From Burkholderia singularis (GTDB lineage Bacteria > Pseudomonadota > Gammaproteobacteria > Burkholderiales > Burkholderiaceae): a DNA stretch of 64,000 bases. Below are positions 26,243 to 35,110 of this stretch, piece by piece. Position 1 is the first letter of the stretch. The number at the start of each line of letters is the position of its first letter. The position numbers and the translations under genes are program-made. The notes below the pieces were generated by a model. The model was not told the DNA's origin and did not search any database. It was given only the letters and a program-made list of their open reading frames with translations. Where the stretch lies: NCBI RefSeq assembly GCF_900176645.1, contig NZ_FXAN01000014.1:1-64000 (forward strand). The letters run 5' to 3'.

Positions 26243-27682
26243 ATGTCTTTCGCCTCTCTCGGCCTGGCCGAACCGCTCGTGCGGGCTGTCAACGAACTGG
26301 GCTATACGCAGCCCACACCGATCCAAGCCCAAGCCATTCCCGCCGTGCTCGGCGGCGGCGACCTGCTTGCCGGCGCGCAAACCGGCACCGGCAAGACCGC
26401 CGGCTTCACGCTGCCGATCCTGCAACGCCTGCACGCGTTCTACACCGATAACCGCAGCGCGCAGCGCGCGGTGCGCGCGCTGATCCTGACGCCGACGCGC
26501 GAGCTTGCCGCACAAGTCGAGGAAAGCGTGCGCGCGTACAGCAAGTACCTGCGGCTGCGCTCGACCGTGATGTTCGGCGGTGTCAGCATCAATCCGCAAA
26601 TCGATGCGCTCAAACGTGGCGTCGACATCGTCGTCGCGACGCCAGGGCGTCTGCTCGATCATATGCAGCAAAAAACGATCGACGTGTCCAAGCTCGACAT
26701 CCTCGTGCTCGACGAAGCCGACCGGATGCTCGACATGGGTTTCATCCACGATATCAAGCGCGTACTCGCGAAGCTGCCGGCAAAACGCCAGAACCTGCTG
26801 TTCTCGGCGACGTTTTCCGACGAGATCAAGTCGCTCGCGGACAACCTGCTCGATTCCCCCGCGCTGATCGAGGTCGCGCGGCGCAATACGACGGCGGAGA
26901 CGGTCGCGCAGAAGATCCATCCGGTCGATCGCGACCGCAAGCGCGAACTTCTCACGCACCTGATCCGCGAGCACAACTGGTTCCAGGTGCTCGTGTTCAC
27001 GCGCACCAAGCACGGCGCGAACCGGCTCGCCGAACAATTGACGAAGGACGGCATCAGCGCGATGGCGATCCACGGCAACAAGAGCCAATCGGCGCGCACG
27101 CGCGCGCTTGCCGAATTCAAGAGCAATACGCTGCAGGTGCTCGTGGCGACCGATATCGCCGCGCGCGGGATCGACATCGATCAACTGCCCCACGTCGTCA
27201 ATTTCGACCTGCCGAACGTGCCCGAGGACTACGTGCACCGGATCGGCCGCACGGGCCGCGCCGGCGCGAACGGCGAGGCGGTGTCACTCGTATGTGTCGA
27301 CGAGAAGCAATTGCTGCGCGACATCGAGCGGCTCATCAAGCGCGAAATTCCGCAGCAGGTGATTGCGGGCTTCGAGCCCGATCCAAACGCAAAACCGGAG
27401 CCGATTCAGCGGCGCGGGCAACGGGGCGGCGGCCGGGAAGGTGCGGCAGGCGACGGCAATCGCGCGCCGCGCGCCGCGCGCGAGCCTAAGCCGGCTGGCT
27501 CTCAGAGCACCGCGCGGCGCGACGGCAATACGCAACCGAAGCAGCCGAAGTCCGCGCAACCCAAGTCGGCCAAACCCCAGCCGCCGGCGCGCAACGGCGG
27601 CGGCAATGGCCGTCCGTCCAGCGGCAACAACGCGCCCGCGAATCGCGACCGTCCTGCGCGCCGAAGCCAGCGCGCACGCTGA
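26243..27682 (+). CDS. rhlE: DEAD-box RNA helicase RhlE
   Basis: An ATP-dependent RNA helicase, 479 residues, acting in ribosome assembly and RNA turnover. Motifs appear in order: the Q motif region ([14 protein letters not shown]), AQTGTGKT (Walker A), [26 protein letters not shown] (DEAD), SATFSDE, then in the second domain [12 protein letters not shown] and [10 protein letters not shown]. From about residue 380 to the end it is a basic, Arg/Gly/Pro/Gln-rich disordered tail, as expected for RhlE. It is monocistronic, between a terminator and a convergent gene. Confidence 0.95.
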   Translation: MSFASLGLAEPLVRAVNELGYTQPTPIQAQAIPAVLGGGDLLAGAQTGTGKTAGFTLPILQRLHAFYTDNRSAQRAVRALILTPTRELAAQVEESVRAYSKYLRLRSTVMFGGVSINPQIDALKRGVDIVVATPGRLLDHMQQKTIDVSKLDILVLDEADRMLDMGFIHDIKRVLAKLPAKRQNLLFSATFSDEIKSLADNLLDSPALIEVARRNTTAETVAQKIHPVDRDRKRELLTHLIREHNWFQVLVFTRTKHGANRLAEQLTKDGISAMAIHGNKSQSARTRALAEFKSNTLQVLVATDIAARGIDIDQLPHVVNFDLPNVPEDYVHRIGRTGRAGANGEAVSLVCVDEKQLLRDIERLIKREIPQQVIAGFEPDPNAKPEPIQRRGQRGGGREGAAGDGNRAPRAAREPKPAGSQSTARRDGNTQPKQPKSAQPKSAKPQPPARNGGGNGRPSSGNNAPANRDRPARRSQRAR

Positions 27683-27849
27683 TCGGCCATGCCGATGCCG
27701 AACGACCGCGCCGAGCAGCCGCGTAATCGCGCGATAGCTCGGCGCGGCGCAACGCACGAAACCGGCGAAACGCGCCATTGCGGCAGCACCCGCTCGGCAA
27801 GCGCTTGTTCGCACACATTGCCGGGCGCTTCACGCTTCATCGCCGCGCT

Positions 27850-28353
27850 TCAACCGCCGCGCTTCAATTGCTCGATTTGCCGCGCCCAGCGGGCCAGCAC
27901 ATCGGGGGCGTCGGCGGCAAGTTCGAACGTGATGCCCGAGACCACGCGCGCATAGCCGACGCGCTGCGCTTCGCCGCCGGCGAGCGTCGCGGCGAAGCGC
28001 GCGAGGCCATCGACGGTCGAGTCGATCGAGTCGATACGCAATTGCGCTTGATGGAACGCGTGGCCGGCGACGAATGCGAGCGTCGCGGCGCGGTATGCAA
28101 TGAGCGCACGCGCGGTGCGCGAATCCGGCCATAACGAAAAGCGCAGCGTATGCGCGTCGGGCGCATAAAGCTCGCCCGCGCTCAGCAGCGTCGTGCGCGG
28201 CTGCGGCGGGTCGACGCCGCGATCAACGACCACAAGCGCGGCCGTCCAGCCCGCCTTGCTCGCGAGCGCTTCGCCGTCGAGCAGCGCGAGCGCGGCGGCT
28301 GGCCACGCGTCATAGGCGGCACGCTCGAACGCGCGCCTGTCCGGATCGGTCAT
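27850..28353 (-). CDS. Conserved-looking protein, possible flavin/split-barrel fold
   Basis: A 167-residue cytoplasmic protein I do not recognise with confidence. The middle part (LYAPDAHTLRFSLWPDSRTARAL then AATLAFVAGHAF) resembles the strand pattern of pyridoxamine-phosphate-oxidase-like split barrels, which bind flavin, but no diagnostic motif is present. It has no signal peptide or membrane segment. Codon use matches its neighbours. The ferritin-like gene lies 54 bases upstream on the same strand, so the two may share a transcript. Confidence 0.6.
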   Translation of the reverse strand: MTDPDRRAFERAAYDAWPAAALALLDGEALASKAGWTAALVVVDRGVDPPQPRTTLLSAGELYAPDAHTLRFSLWPDSRTARALIAYRAATLAFVAGHAFHQAQLRIDSIDSTVDGLARFAATLAGGEAQRVGYARVVSGITFELAADAPDVLARWARQIEQLKRGG

Positions 28354-28407
28354 CGATGCTTTTCCTGCGACACGGTTCCGCGCGCCTATCCTGCGCGCGC
28401 GATCAAA

Positions 28408-29235
28408 TCAACGAAAGAACACGTGTTGCGTGAGTTTCGCGAGCGGATAGTGAACGCTCGGCTGGATCTTCGCGGGCAAATCGAGCGGCTTGAGCAGCAT
28501 CTTCACGCACATGTCGGCGGACAGATTACGCCGCACCAGCGCGCTCACGCGCGCCGTGAGCGCGCGGCAATGGGCGGAATCGCTCGCGCGATCCGGATAG
28601 CGGACCGCGAATACGTGCCGCAACGCAATTTCCGAATCCTCGTTGCGGATCTCCAGCACACGCCGCGTCAATGCGCCGAGCACCGCGAGCCGGCCGTTGC
28701 CCTCGATCTTGTTGTACTTCTTGAAATAGCGGAAGAAGTGCTTGTAGTGGCGCACTTCGTCGGTGCGGATGTTATCGGTGATTTCCTTGAGCACGGGCTC
28801 GTCCGAGCATTCGTTGATCGCGCGATACAACGTCGCGGTGCCCGTCTCGACGACGCAGCGCGCGACCATCTCGAGCGCACGCGTCTTCTCGAACGCCTCG
28901 AGCGAGCAGGTTTTCGAATACTCGTCGAAGAAATTCGCAAACGCCAGATCCCAGTCGAACTCCGGCCACACGTAGGCGATATAAGCCTTCAGCGCACGGC
29001 CGTGCTGCAGCTCCTCGCACTCCCATTCATGGTTGAGCCATGCGGACACTTCGGGATCGTCGTCGAAGAACTGGCTCAGGTTGCTCGTGTACAGATCGGA
29101 GCCGCTTTCGATGAACGAAGCAGCGCACAGCAACAGCAACAAATCCTCGTTCGCTACCGCGCGTTGACGGTCGATACGCGTCAGGTCGATGTCTTCGATG
29201 CGCCAAGGCATCTCGTGCGTGGTGTCAGCCAACAT
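28408..29235 (-). CDS. Ferritin-like diiron protein (acyl-ACP desaturase-like)
   Basis: A 275-residue mostly helical protein with a diiron-site pattern in two helix pairs: FIESGSDLY and CEELQHGR (Glu plus E-x-x-H), then VETGTATLYR and DEVRHYKHF (Glu plus D/E-x-x-H). This arrangement is shared by acyl-ACP desaturases, AurF-like N-oxygenases and related ferritin-like enzymes. It would use oxygen and two irons to oxidise an unknown substrate. The ATG at 29235 is preferred over a TTG 15 bases upstream because GGGAG is correctly spaced before it. It is probably cotranscribed with the downstream 27850-28353 gene. Confidence 0.7.
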   Translation of the reverse strand: MLADTTHEMPWRIEDIDLTRIDRQRAVANEDLLLLLCAASFIESGSDLYTSNLSQFFDDDPEVSAWLNHEWECEELQHGRALKAYIAYVWPEFDWDLAFANFFDEYSKTCSLEAFEKTRALEMVARCVVETGTATLYRAINECSDEPVLKEITDNIRTDEVRHYKHFFRYFKKYNKIEGNGRLAVLGALTRRVLEIRNEDSEIALRHVFAVRYPDRASDSAHCRALTARVSALVRRNLSADMCVKMLLKPLDLPAKIQPSVHYPLAKLTQHVFFR

Positions 29236-29669
29236 GTTTCGCGCTCCCAAGCACCGCCCGCGTCCATCATGAAAGCCACGCTGCGCGCGGCTTCCCGCCG
29301 GAGGCGGCGCGTTGCAATCGGTTGTTCGGCATATTCGGCCATCTTAGCCGGATTTTTTCGATCGTGTCTTGAAGCAATGACCGCGACCGGCAGCATCGGT
29401 TCGATTATCACGCAATATTAGAATCCGTTATCCGATGTGAGGAATTCGAAAGGCACGGGATAAATCCACGCGCCATTTCGTTTCGTGTGCCCCCATACCG
29501 GCGGCGAATGCCGGCGGCTGCCGGCGGGCGCGATACGGGCGGATGAACCGCACGGGCAACGCCGCCGCATGCGTCGGAGCCGCGCGCAAAACGGCCCGGG
29601 CGGTCGGATTACGCTTCGCGCGGCCGGGCTTATTCCGCCAGAACCGATGTGCTTGACTAGTTGGCGTCC
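29236..29669. other. Intergenic region, nothing recognised
   Basis: These 434 bases lie between two minus-strand genes, upstream of the ferritin-like gene and downstream of the gamma-glutamyltransferase gene. They contain repeated GCCGGCGG-type strings but no convincing gene, and no U-tract terminator was found after the transferase. Confidence 0.45.
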
Positions 29670-31409
29670 TCAGTACCCCGCCGCCAAACCGTCGCGACGG
29701 CTGTCGCTCGCCGCGACATAGCCGCGCTGCGGCTCGTCGTGATCGAGCCGCCAGATGAACTGGCCGGAACCGAAGTCCATATAAGGATCATCGACCGACT
29801 GGATCGTGTGGCCGCGGGCCGCCAGTTCGGCCGCGACGGCCGGCTCGAAGGTCGCTTCGACATCCAGCGTGAACGTGCGGCTCACCTTCCAGCGCGGCGC
29901 GTCGCACGCGGCCTGCGGCTGCTGGCCATAGCCGAGCATGCGCACGATCGTCTGCAGATGGCCTTGCGGCTGCATGTCGCCGCCCATCACGCCGAAGCTC
30001 ATCACCGCCTCGCGCATGCCGTTGGCCTCGCGCGTGACGAACGCGGGAATGATCGTGTGAAACGGCCGCTTGCCGCCCGCCACGACGTTCGGCGAAGCCG
30101 GGTCCATCGAAAAGCCCACGCCGCGGTTCTGCAACGCAATGCCCGTGCCCGGCACGACGAGCCCCGAGCCGAAGCCCATGTAGTTCGACTGGATGAAGCT
30201 CACCATCATTCCACGCTCGTCCGCCGCCGACAGGTAGACCGTGCCGCCCGCGCGCGGCATTCCGAACCGGAAGTGCGTCGCGCGCTTCATGTCGATCAGT
30301 TTCGCGCGCGCGTCCAGGTACGCGTCGTCGAGCATCTGCGCGGGCGTGACCGTCATCGCGCGCGGATCGGCAACATAGCGGTAGAGGTCGGCGAACGCGA
30401 GCTTCATCGCTTCGATCTGCACGTGCTGCGCATCGGCGGAATCGAGCGGCAGGCTCGCGAGATCGAAGCGCTCGGCAATGCCGAGCGCGATCAGCGCGGC
30501 GATCCCCTGCCCGTTCGGCGGAATTTCATGCACCGTGTAGCCGAGGTAATCGCGGCCAATCGGCTCGACCCATTCGGGCCGGTACGCGCGCAGATCGGCG
30601 GCCGTCAGCGCGCCGCCGCCTTCGCGGAAGAATGCGGCGATCGTCTCGGCGATTTCGCCTTCGTAGAACGCGCGCGCGCCCTCGGCGGCAAGGGTGCGCA
30701 GCGTCTTCGCGTGCCCCGGCAGGCGCACGAGTTCGCTCACGTCAGGAGCGCGCCCGCGCGGCATGAAGGTTTCGGCAAAGCCCGGCTGCCCCGCGAGTTC
30801 GGGCACCGCCGCTGCCCATTTATGCGCGACGATCGCCGCGACCGCATGCCCTCGCTCGGCGAGTTCGATCGCCGGCTCGAGCAGATCGGCAAACGGCAAT
30901 GAGCCGAACTTCGCGGACAACGCCTCCCAGCCGGCGATCACGCCGGGCACCGTGACGGTGTCCCAGCCGCGCGTCGGCTGTCGCGCGAGGCCGTTGCCCG
31001 CTTCGCCGTGCCGCTGGCGGAAATAGTCGATGCTCCAGCCCGCGGGCGCCACGCCCGATGCATTGAGCCCGGTGAGCTTCACACCGTCCCAGACGAGCGC
31101 GAACGCGTCGCCGCCAAGCCCGCACGACACCGGTTCGACGACCGTCAGCACGGCCGCCGCCGCAAGCGCCGCGTCAACCGCGTTGCCGCCCTTCCACAAC
31201 ATTCTGAGCCCCGCCTGCGCGGCCAGCGGATGCGATGTCGATACGATGTTGCGCGCGAACACGGGCATACGCGTCGTCGGGTACGGATTGCGCCACACAA
31301 AAGGCGTCGCGCCGGCGCGCGGCGTCTCGAGCCGCCGTTGGCCGGCGCGGCCGGCATCGCCGGCTTCGCGAAGATGGGCCGCAGGCGGCGTGTTCGGAGA
31401 AGAACTCAT
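29670..31409 (-). CDS. ggt: Gamma-glutamyltransferase family protein
   Basis: A 579-residue Ntn hydrolase that would cleave gamma-glutamyl bonds in glutathione-like substrates. Family features are MLWKGGNAVDAALAAAAVL and SCGLGGDAFALV at the start, and the self-processing site GGTVYLSAAD with nucleophile Thr390. The site reads GGT rather than the HTTH of classical GGT, as in the YwrD-like branch. No signal peptide is visible after the ATG at 31409, so it may be cytoplasmic or use another route. It is divergent from glpR with 181 bases between. The functional group (transferase or hydrolase) is unresolved. Confidence 0.87.
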   Translation of the reverse strand: MSSSPNTPPAAHLREAGDAGRAGQRRLETPRAGATPFVWRNPYPTTRMPVFARNIVSTSHPLAAQAGLRMLWKGGNAVDAALAAAAVLTVVEPVSCGLGGDAFALVWDGVKLTGLNASGVAPAGWSIDYFRQRHGEAGNGLARQPTRGWDTVTVPGVIAGWEALSAKFGSLPFADLLEPAIELAERGHAVAAIVAHKWAAAVPELAGQPGFAETFMPRGRAPDVSELVRLPGHAKTLRTLAAEGARAFYEGEIAETIAAFFREGGGALTAADLRAYRPEWVEPIGRDYLGYTVHEIPPNGQGIAALIALGIAERFDLASLPLDSADAQHVQIEAMKLAFADLYRYVADPRAMTVTPAQMLDDAYLDARAKLIDMKRATHFRFGMPRAGGTVYLSAADERGMMVSFIQSNYMGFGSGLVVPGTGIALQNRGVGFSMDPASPNVVAGGKRPFHTIIPAFVTREANGMREAVMSFGVMGGDMQPQGHLQTIVRMLGYGQQPQAACDAPRWKVSRTFTLDVEATFEPAVAAELAARGHTIQSVDDPYMDFGSGQFIWRLDHDEPQRGYVAASDSRRDGLAAGY

Positions 31410-31590
31410 GATGGGCACCCGGATGGCAAAGCGGAATCGGTCATTGCATCGCGAACGCAGCGTTCCAACAAATTCATTTGTCACATAAATCCATGCGCAA
31501 ATAGCATGAATACGCGCAAACACGCCTTACAATGCGGGGACACCGCCCGCCCACCGATCAATCGAGCCGAATCGGACACCGAAACAGCCT

Positions 31591-32370
31591 ATGACACGAG
31601 ACCCCCGCCTCACCCTGAACGCGCGCCAGCAGGAACTGCTCGGATGGGTGCAGCGCGACGGCTTCGTCACCGTCGACGATCTTGCCTCACATTTCAACGT
31701 CACCCCGCAAACCATCCGCCGCGACGTCAACTGGCTCGCCGATCTGAACCTGCTGCGCCGCTACCACGGCGGCGCAAGCCTGCCGACCAGCTCGGAAAAC
31801 GTGTCGTACACAGCGCGCCAGCGGATGTTTCACGACGAGAAACGCCGGATCGCGGCGCTCGCCGCATCGCACATCCCGGATCAGGCGTCGCTCTTCATCA
31901 ATCTCGGCACGACGACCGAAGAGGTCGCGCGGGCGCTGAACCGCCACCGCGGCCTGCGCGTGATCACGAACAATCTGAACGTCGCGAGCATGATGAGCGG
32001 CTACCCCGAATGCGAGGTGCTGATCACGGGCGGCATCGTGCGGCCGTGGGACAAAGGCATCGTCGGCGAACTCGCGATCGATTTCATCCGCCAGTTCAAG
32101 GTCGATTACGCGATCATCGGCACCTCGGCGATCGAAACCGACGGCACGTTGCGCGATTTCGACACGCGGGAGGTCCGGGTGGCCGAGGCGATCATCGAGC
32201 ACGCCCGCACCGTCTATCTGGTCACCGATCATTCGAAATTCGGCCGCCCCGCGCTCGTGCGCCAAGGGCACCTGAATCAGATCCACGCGCTTTTCACCGA
32301 CAAGCAGCCGCCCGACGAAATGACCGAGACCATCACCCAAGCGGGCACGCAGGTCTACGTCGCCGACTGA
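31591..32370 (+). CDS. glpR: DeoR family repressor GlpR
   Basis: A 259-residue DeoR-type regulator. Its winged helix-turn-helix (RQQELLGWVQRDGFVTVDDL, then FNVTPQTIRRDVNWL) is followed by the sugar-phosphate sensing domain (FINLGTTTEEVA, VITNNLNVA, TSAIETDGTLRDFD). Identification as the glycerol repressor rests on two observations: glpD, glpK and glpF follow within 6 kb, and a near-consensus GlpR operator precedes glpD. Glycerol 3-phosphate is the expected inducer. Two small unrelated-looking genes separate it from glpD. Confidence 0.88.
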   Translation: MTRDPRLTLNARQQELLGWVQRDGFVTVDDLASHFNVTPQTIRRDVNWLADLNLLRRYHGGASLPTSSENVSYTARQRMFHDEKRRIAALAASHIPDQASLFINLGTTTEEVARALNRHRGLRVITNNLNVASMMSGYPECEVLITGGIVRPWDKGIVGELAIDFIRQFKVDYAIIGTSAIETDGTLRDFDTREVRVAEAIIEHARTVYLVTDHSKFGRPALVRQGHLNQIHALFTDKQPPDEMTETITQAGTQVYVAD

Positions 32371-32684
32371 CCGCCCAGGTGCCGCACGCTGCTGCGCCGC
32401 ACCCTGAACTTCAAGTGAAATCAAGGAATTGCCGCGCCTGCCAAGCCATTTGCCAGTTCACCTGATGTCAATCAAAAAATTATTGGGGCGCGATTTGTAG
32501 ATGCCCGCCGGCTTGACTAAACTCCAATTCCCCGGCGCGGTTGCACGCGTGACGTGCAACCGGGGCGATGCCGATCGCATCATGGCCGGGCAGCGGCTTT
32601 CCCCCCAACGCCTTCCCTTGCTGGGTAACTCGGCCGGGTTCGTGCGCCGGCCATTTCGACAGTATGGTTGTCTTGGAGAGAACG
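32371..32684. other. Intergenic region with a perfect hairpin
   Basis: A 314-base gap after glpR. It holds an AT-rich segment near 32465-32485 and a perfect 9-bp hairpin, GGTTGCACG (32539-32547) with CGTGCAACC (32553-32561) and a 5-base loop, with no T-tract. GGAGAG just upstream of 32685 serves the next small gene. Confidence 0.5.
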
Positions 32685-32882
32685 ATGCTAAGTCCGCATG
32701 AATTCGCCACGCTGTTGCTTGTGAAGGATGCCCCCGATCAAGCCGACATGGACCGCGACGAACTCGACGCGCTGCTTGAACGGCAACTCGTAAAGCTGGA
32801 ATCGCTCGGCTCCGGCAAAAAATACTGCGTGACCGAAAGCGGCGATGCCGCGCTGCGTTCGATCAAGCTGCGCTATTCATGA
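32685..32882 (+). CDS. Small hypothetical protein, winged-helix-like
   Basis: A 65-residue acidic protein of unknown function. The pattern FATLLLVKDAPDQADMDRDEL, then a helix ALLERQLVKLE and a short hairpin KKYCVTESGDAALR, resembles the last two helices and wing of a winged-helix domain, but this is only a shape similarity. GGAGAG seven bases before the ATG supports expression. It lies between glpR and a lipoprotein gene on the opposite strand. Confidence 0.6.
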   Translation: MLSPHEFATLLLVKDAPDQADMDRDELDALLERQLVKLESLGSGKKYCVTESGDAALRSIKLRYS

Positions 32883-32941
32883 TGCGCCGTGCACGGCGCA
32901 TCCCGCGTGCGTCGGCGCGCCTTTCTTTCATCCGCGCTGCA

Positions 32942-33313
32942 TCAGCCGCCGCGTAACGTCGGATCGACTGCCGCGCGCCAGCTTAGCGCCCGCGCACGCG
33001 CTTCGTTCAAATAATTGACCCAGCGGCCGCGCTCGGCCGGGTCATGGCTCGACGCCTGCGCCGCATACTGCCGCGAAAGTTCGTTTTCGAACGCGCAAAA
33101 TCGCTCGTCGGTCAGCTTGCCGTGACGCTTGGCCACCCACGCATCGGACAACGCCGAATAGACGGCGCCCGCATCGTCGCCGTAATCGCGCGCATCGCCG
33201 CAGGTGTGTTGCAGTTCGGCCAGCGACGCCCCGCCCCACGCCCCGGACAGGAAGCCGCCACCCGCGCATCCGGCCATGCACGCCAACGCGCCGGCCGCAA
33301 TCAGGGTCCGCAT
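32942..33313 (-). CDS. Small putative lipoprotein
   Basis: A 123-residue exported protein of unknown function. The N-terminus MRTLIAAGALACMAGCAGG carries a lipobox (MAGC; Cys16), so it is probably lipid-anchored. The mature part has two further cysteines (HTCGDA and ERFCAFE) that could form a disulfide, and helices with an EWxxR-like pattern. The start is supported by the signal sequence. It is divergent from glpD, with glpD's operator cluster in the gap, so it could conceivably respond to GlpR as well. Confidence 0.7.
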   Translation of the reverse strand: MRTLIAAGALACMAGCAGGGFLSGAWGGASLAELQHTCGDARDYGDDAGAVYSALSDAWVAKRHGKLTDERFCAFENELSRQYAAQASSHDPAERGRWVNYLNEARARALSWRAAVDPTLRGG

Positions 33314-33413
33314 GTGTCACCTCGCTAGACAATGTCCCGCCAGTATCGTCGGTTAGCCCACACTGCGCCACTGGTCCGCCAAGGCGAACTTTACTTTTTC
33401 GAATTCGATCGCT

Positions 33414-33434
33414 AAAGTTCGATTTCGAACATTT
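33414..33434. promoter_or_regulatory. GlpR operator upstream of glpD
   Basis: AAAGTTCGATTTCGAACATTT contains perfect arms GTTCGA and TCGAAC (33417-33430) around two central bases. It matches the known E. coli GlpR consensus (WATGTTCGWTWWCGAACATW) at nearly every position. Partial copies flank it: TTCGAATTCGA at 33398-33408 and TTTCGAGTTCGG from about 33432, suggesting cooperative tandem sites. It ends about 42 bases before the glpD start codon. Confidence 0.82.
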
Positions 33435-33475
33435 CGAGTTCGGTTATTTTGTATTACGAAAAGATAGGACAGAGG

Positions 33476-35008
33476 GTGACACAACAGCATCGCTATGACC
33501 TGCTCGTCGTCGGTGGAGGAGTCAACGGCGCGGGCATCGCGCGCGACGCGGCCGGCCGCGGCCTGTCCGTGCTCGTTTGCGAGCAGGACGACCTCGCATC
33601 GCATACGTCGTCGTCGAGCACGAAGCTGATCCACGGCGGCCTGCGCTATCTCGAATACAAGGAATTCGGGCTCGTGCGCAAGGCGCTCCAGGAACGCGAG
33701 ACGCTCTTGCGCGCGGCGCCGCACATCATCGGGCCACTGCGCTTCGTGATGCCGCACATGCCGAACCTGCGCCCGGCGTGGCTGATCCGCATCGGCCTGT
33801 TTCTCTACGATCATCTCGCCAAGCGCGACCTGCTGCCCGGCTCGCGCGGCATCACCATGAGCCGCCACCCGGCGGGCGCGCCGCTCGTCGACACGATCAA
33901 GCGCGGCTTCGTCTATTCCGACGGCTGGGTCGACGACGCGCGGCTCGTCGTGCTGAACGCGCTCGATGCGAAAGAGCGCGGCGCCGAAATCCTCACCCGC
34001 ACGAAACTCGTGTCGGCCGAGCGCCGCGACGACGAATGGCTCGCGCAGCTGCAACGCGCCGACGGCTCGACGCTCGCCGTGCGCGCGCGCGCGATCGCGA
34101 ATGCGGCGGGCCCGTGGGTCGGCGACGTGCTGCACGGCGCGCTCGCGCGCGGCGCGCATCATAGCGTGCGGCTCGTCAAGGGCAGCCACATCGTCACGCG
34201 CCGGCTGTTCGATCACGACCACGCCTACATTTTCCAGAACCCGGACAAGCGGATCATCTTCGCGATTCCATACGAACGCGATTTCACGTTGATCGGCACG
34301 ACCGACGTTGCGTATCAAAGCGATCCGGCGCGCGTCGCGATCGACCGCGACGAAACGCAATATCTTTGCGAGTCGATCAATCGCTATTTCAAGCGTAAGA
34401 TCTCGCCCGCCGACGTCTGCTGGACATATTCCGGCGTGCGTCCGCTGCTCGAGGACGAAAACTCGGACAACCCGTCGGCCGTCACGCGCGACTATCGCCT
34501 CGAGATGGACGATGGCCGAGGCGCGCCGCTGCTGTCCGTTTTCGGCGGCAAGATCACGACGTTTCGCAAGCTCGCCGAGGAGGCGACCGATCTGCTGTGC
34601 AACGTGCTCGGCTCGCCGCAGCGCGCCTGGACGGCCGGCGTGCCGCTGCCGGGCGGCGACATCGCCGAGGCGCGCTTTGCGCCGTTCGCCGATGGCTTCG
34701 CGAAACGCTACCCGTGGCTGCCGGCCGCGCTCGCGCGCCGCTATGCGCGTGCCTACGGCACGCGCGCCGAGCGCGTGATCGGTCAAGCGAAGTCGCTTGC
34801 CGAACTCGGCGCCGAGTTCGCACCGGGGCTCTACGAAGCGGAATTGCGTTATCTGCGCGACGTCGAATGGGCGCGCTGCGCGGATGACGTGCTGTGGCGG
34901 CGCTCGAAGCTCGGCCTGCATGTCACGCCGGGCACGCTCGACACCGTGACGGCGGCGCTCGACGCCTGGTTCGGCGGCGCGCGCGCGGCGGCGGGCGTCG
35001 CGCGCTGA
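33476..35008 (+). CDS. glpD: Aerobic glycerol-3-phosphate dehydrogenase
   Basis: A membrane-associated FAD enzyme oxidising sn-glycerol 3-phosphate to dihydroxyacetone phosphate and passing electrons to ubiquinone. The Rossmann FAD motif is YDLLVVGGGVNGAGIARDAA at the N-terminus, followed by SSSSTKLIHGGLRYLEYKEF, the family signature; GVRPLLEDE and FGGKITTFRKLAEEA lie further on. I chose the GTG at 33476 (AGAGG ribosome site, 510 residues) over a TTG at 33449, whose extra residues are not conserved and lie in the operator-proximal leader. It is followed by glpK 102 bases later. Confidence 0.94.
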   Translation: MTQQHRYDLLVVGGGVNGAGIARDAAGRGLSVLVCEQDDLASHTSSSSTKLIHGGLRYLEYKEFGLVRKALQERETLLRAAPHIIGPLRFVMPHMPNLRPAWLIRIGLFLYDHLAKRDLLPGSRGITMSRHPAGAPLVDTIKRGFVYSDGWVDDARLVVLNALDAKERGAEILTRTKLVSAERRDDEWLAQLQRADGSTLAVRARAIANAAGPWVGDVLHGALARGAHHSVRLVKGSHIVTRRLFDHDHAYIFQNPDKRIIFAIPYERDFTLIGTTDVAYQSDPARVAIDRDETQYLCESINRYFKRKISPADVCWTYSGVRPLLEDENSDNPSAVTRDYRLEMDDGRGAPLLSVFGGKITTFRKLAEEATDLLCNVLGSPQRAWTAGVPLPGGDIAEARFAPFADGFAKRYPWLPAALARRYARAYGTRAERVIGQAKSLAELGAEFAPGLYEAELRYLRDVEWARCADDVLWRRSKLGLHVTPGTLDTVTAALDAWFGGARAAAGVAR

Positions 35009-35110
35009 CGCGCGCCCGGCGGTAACCGGCAGATCGGCTGGCCAATCTGCAACGCAACGCATGCGCCGCATTTGCGGCGCTAATCACAACTACGGATGGA
35101 GATGAGACAA

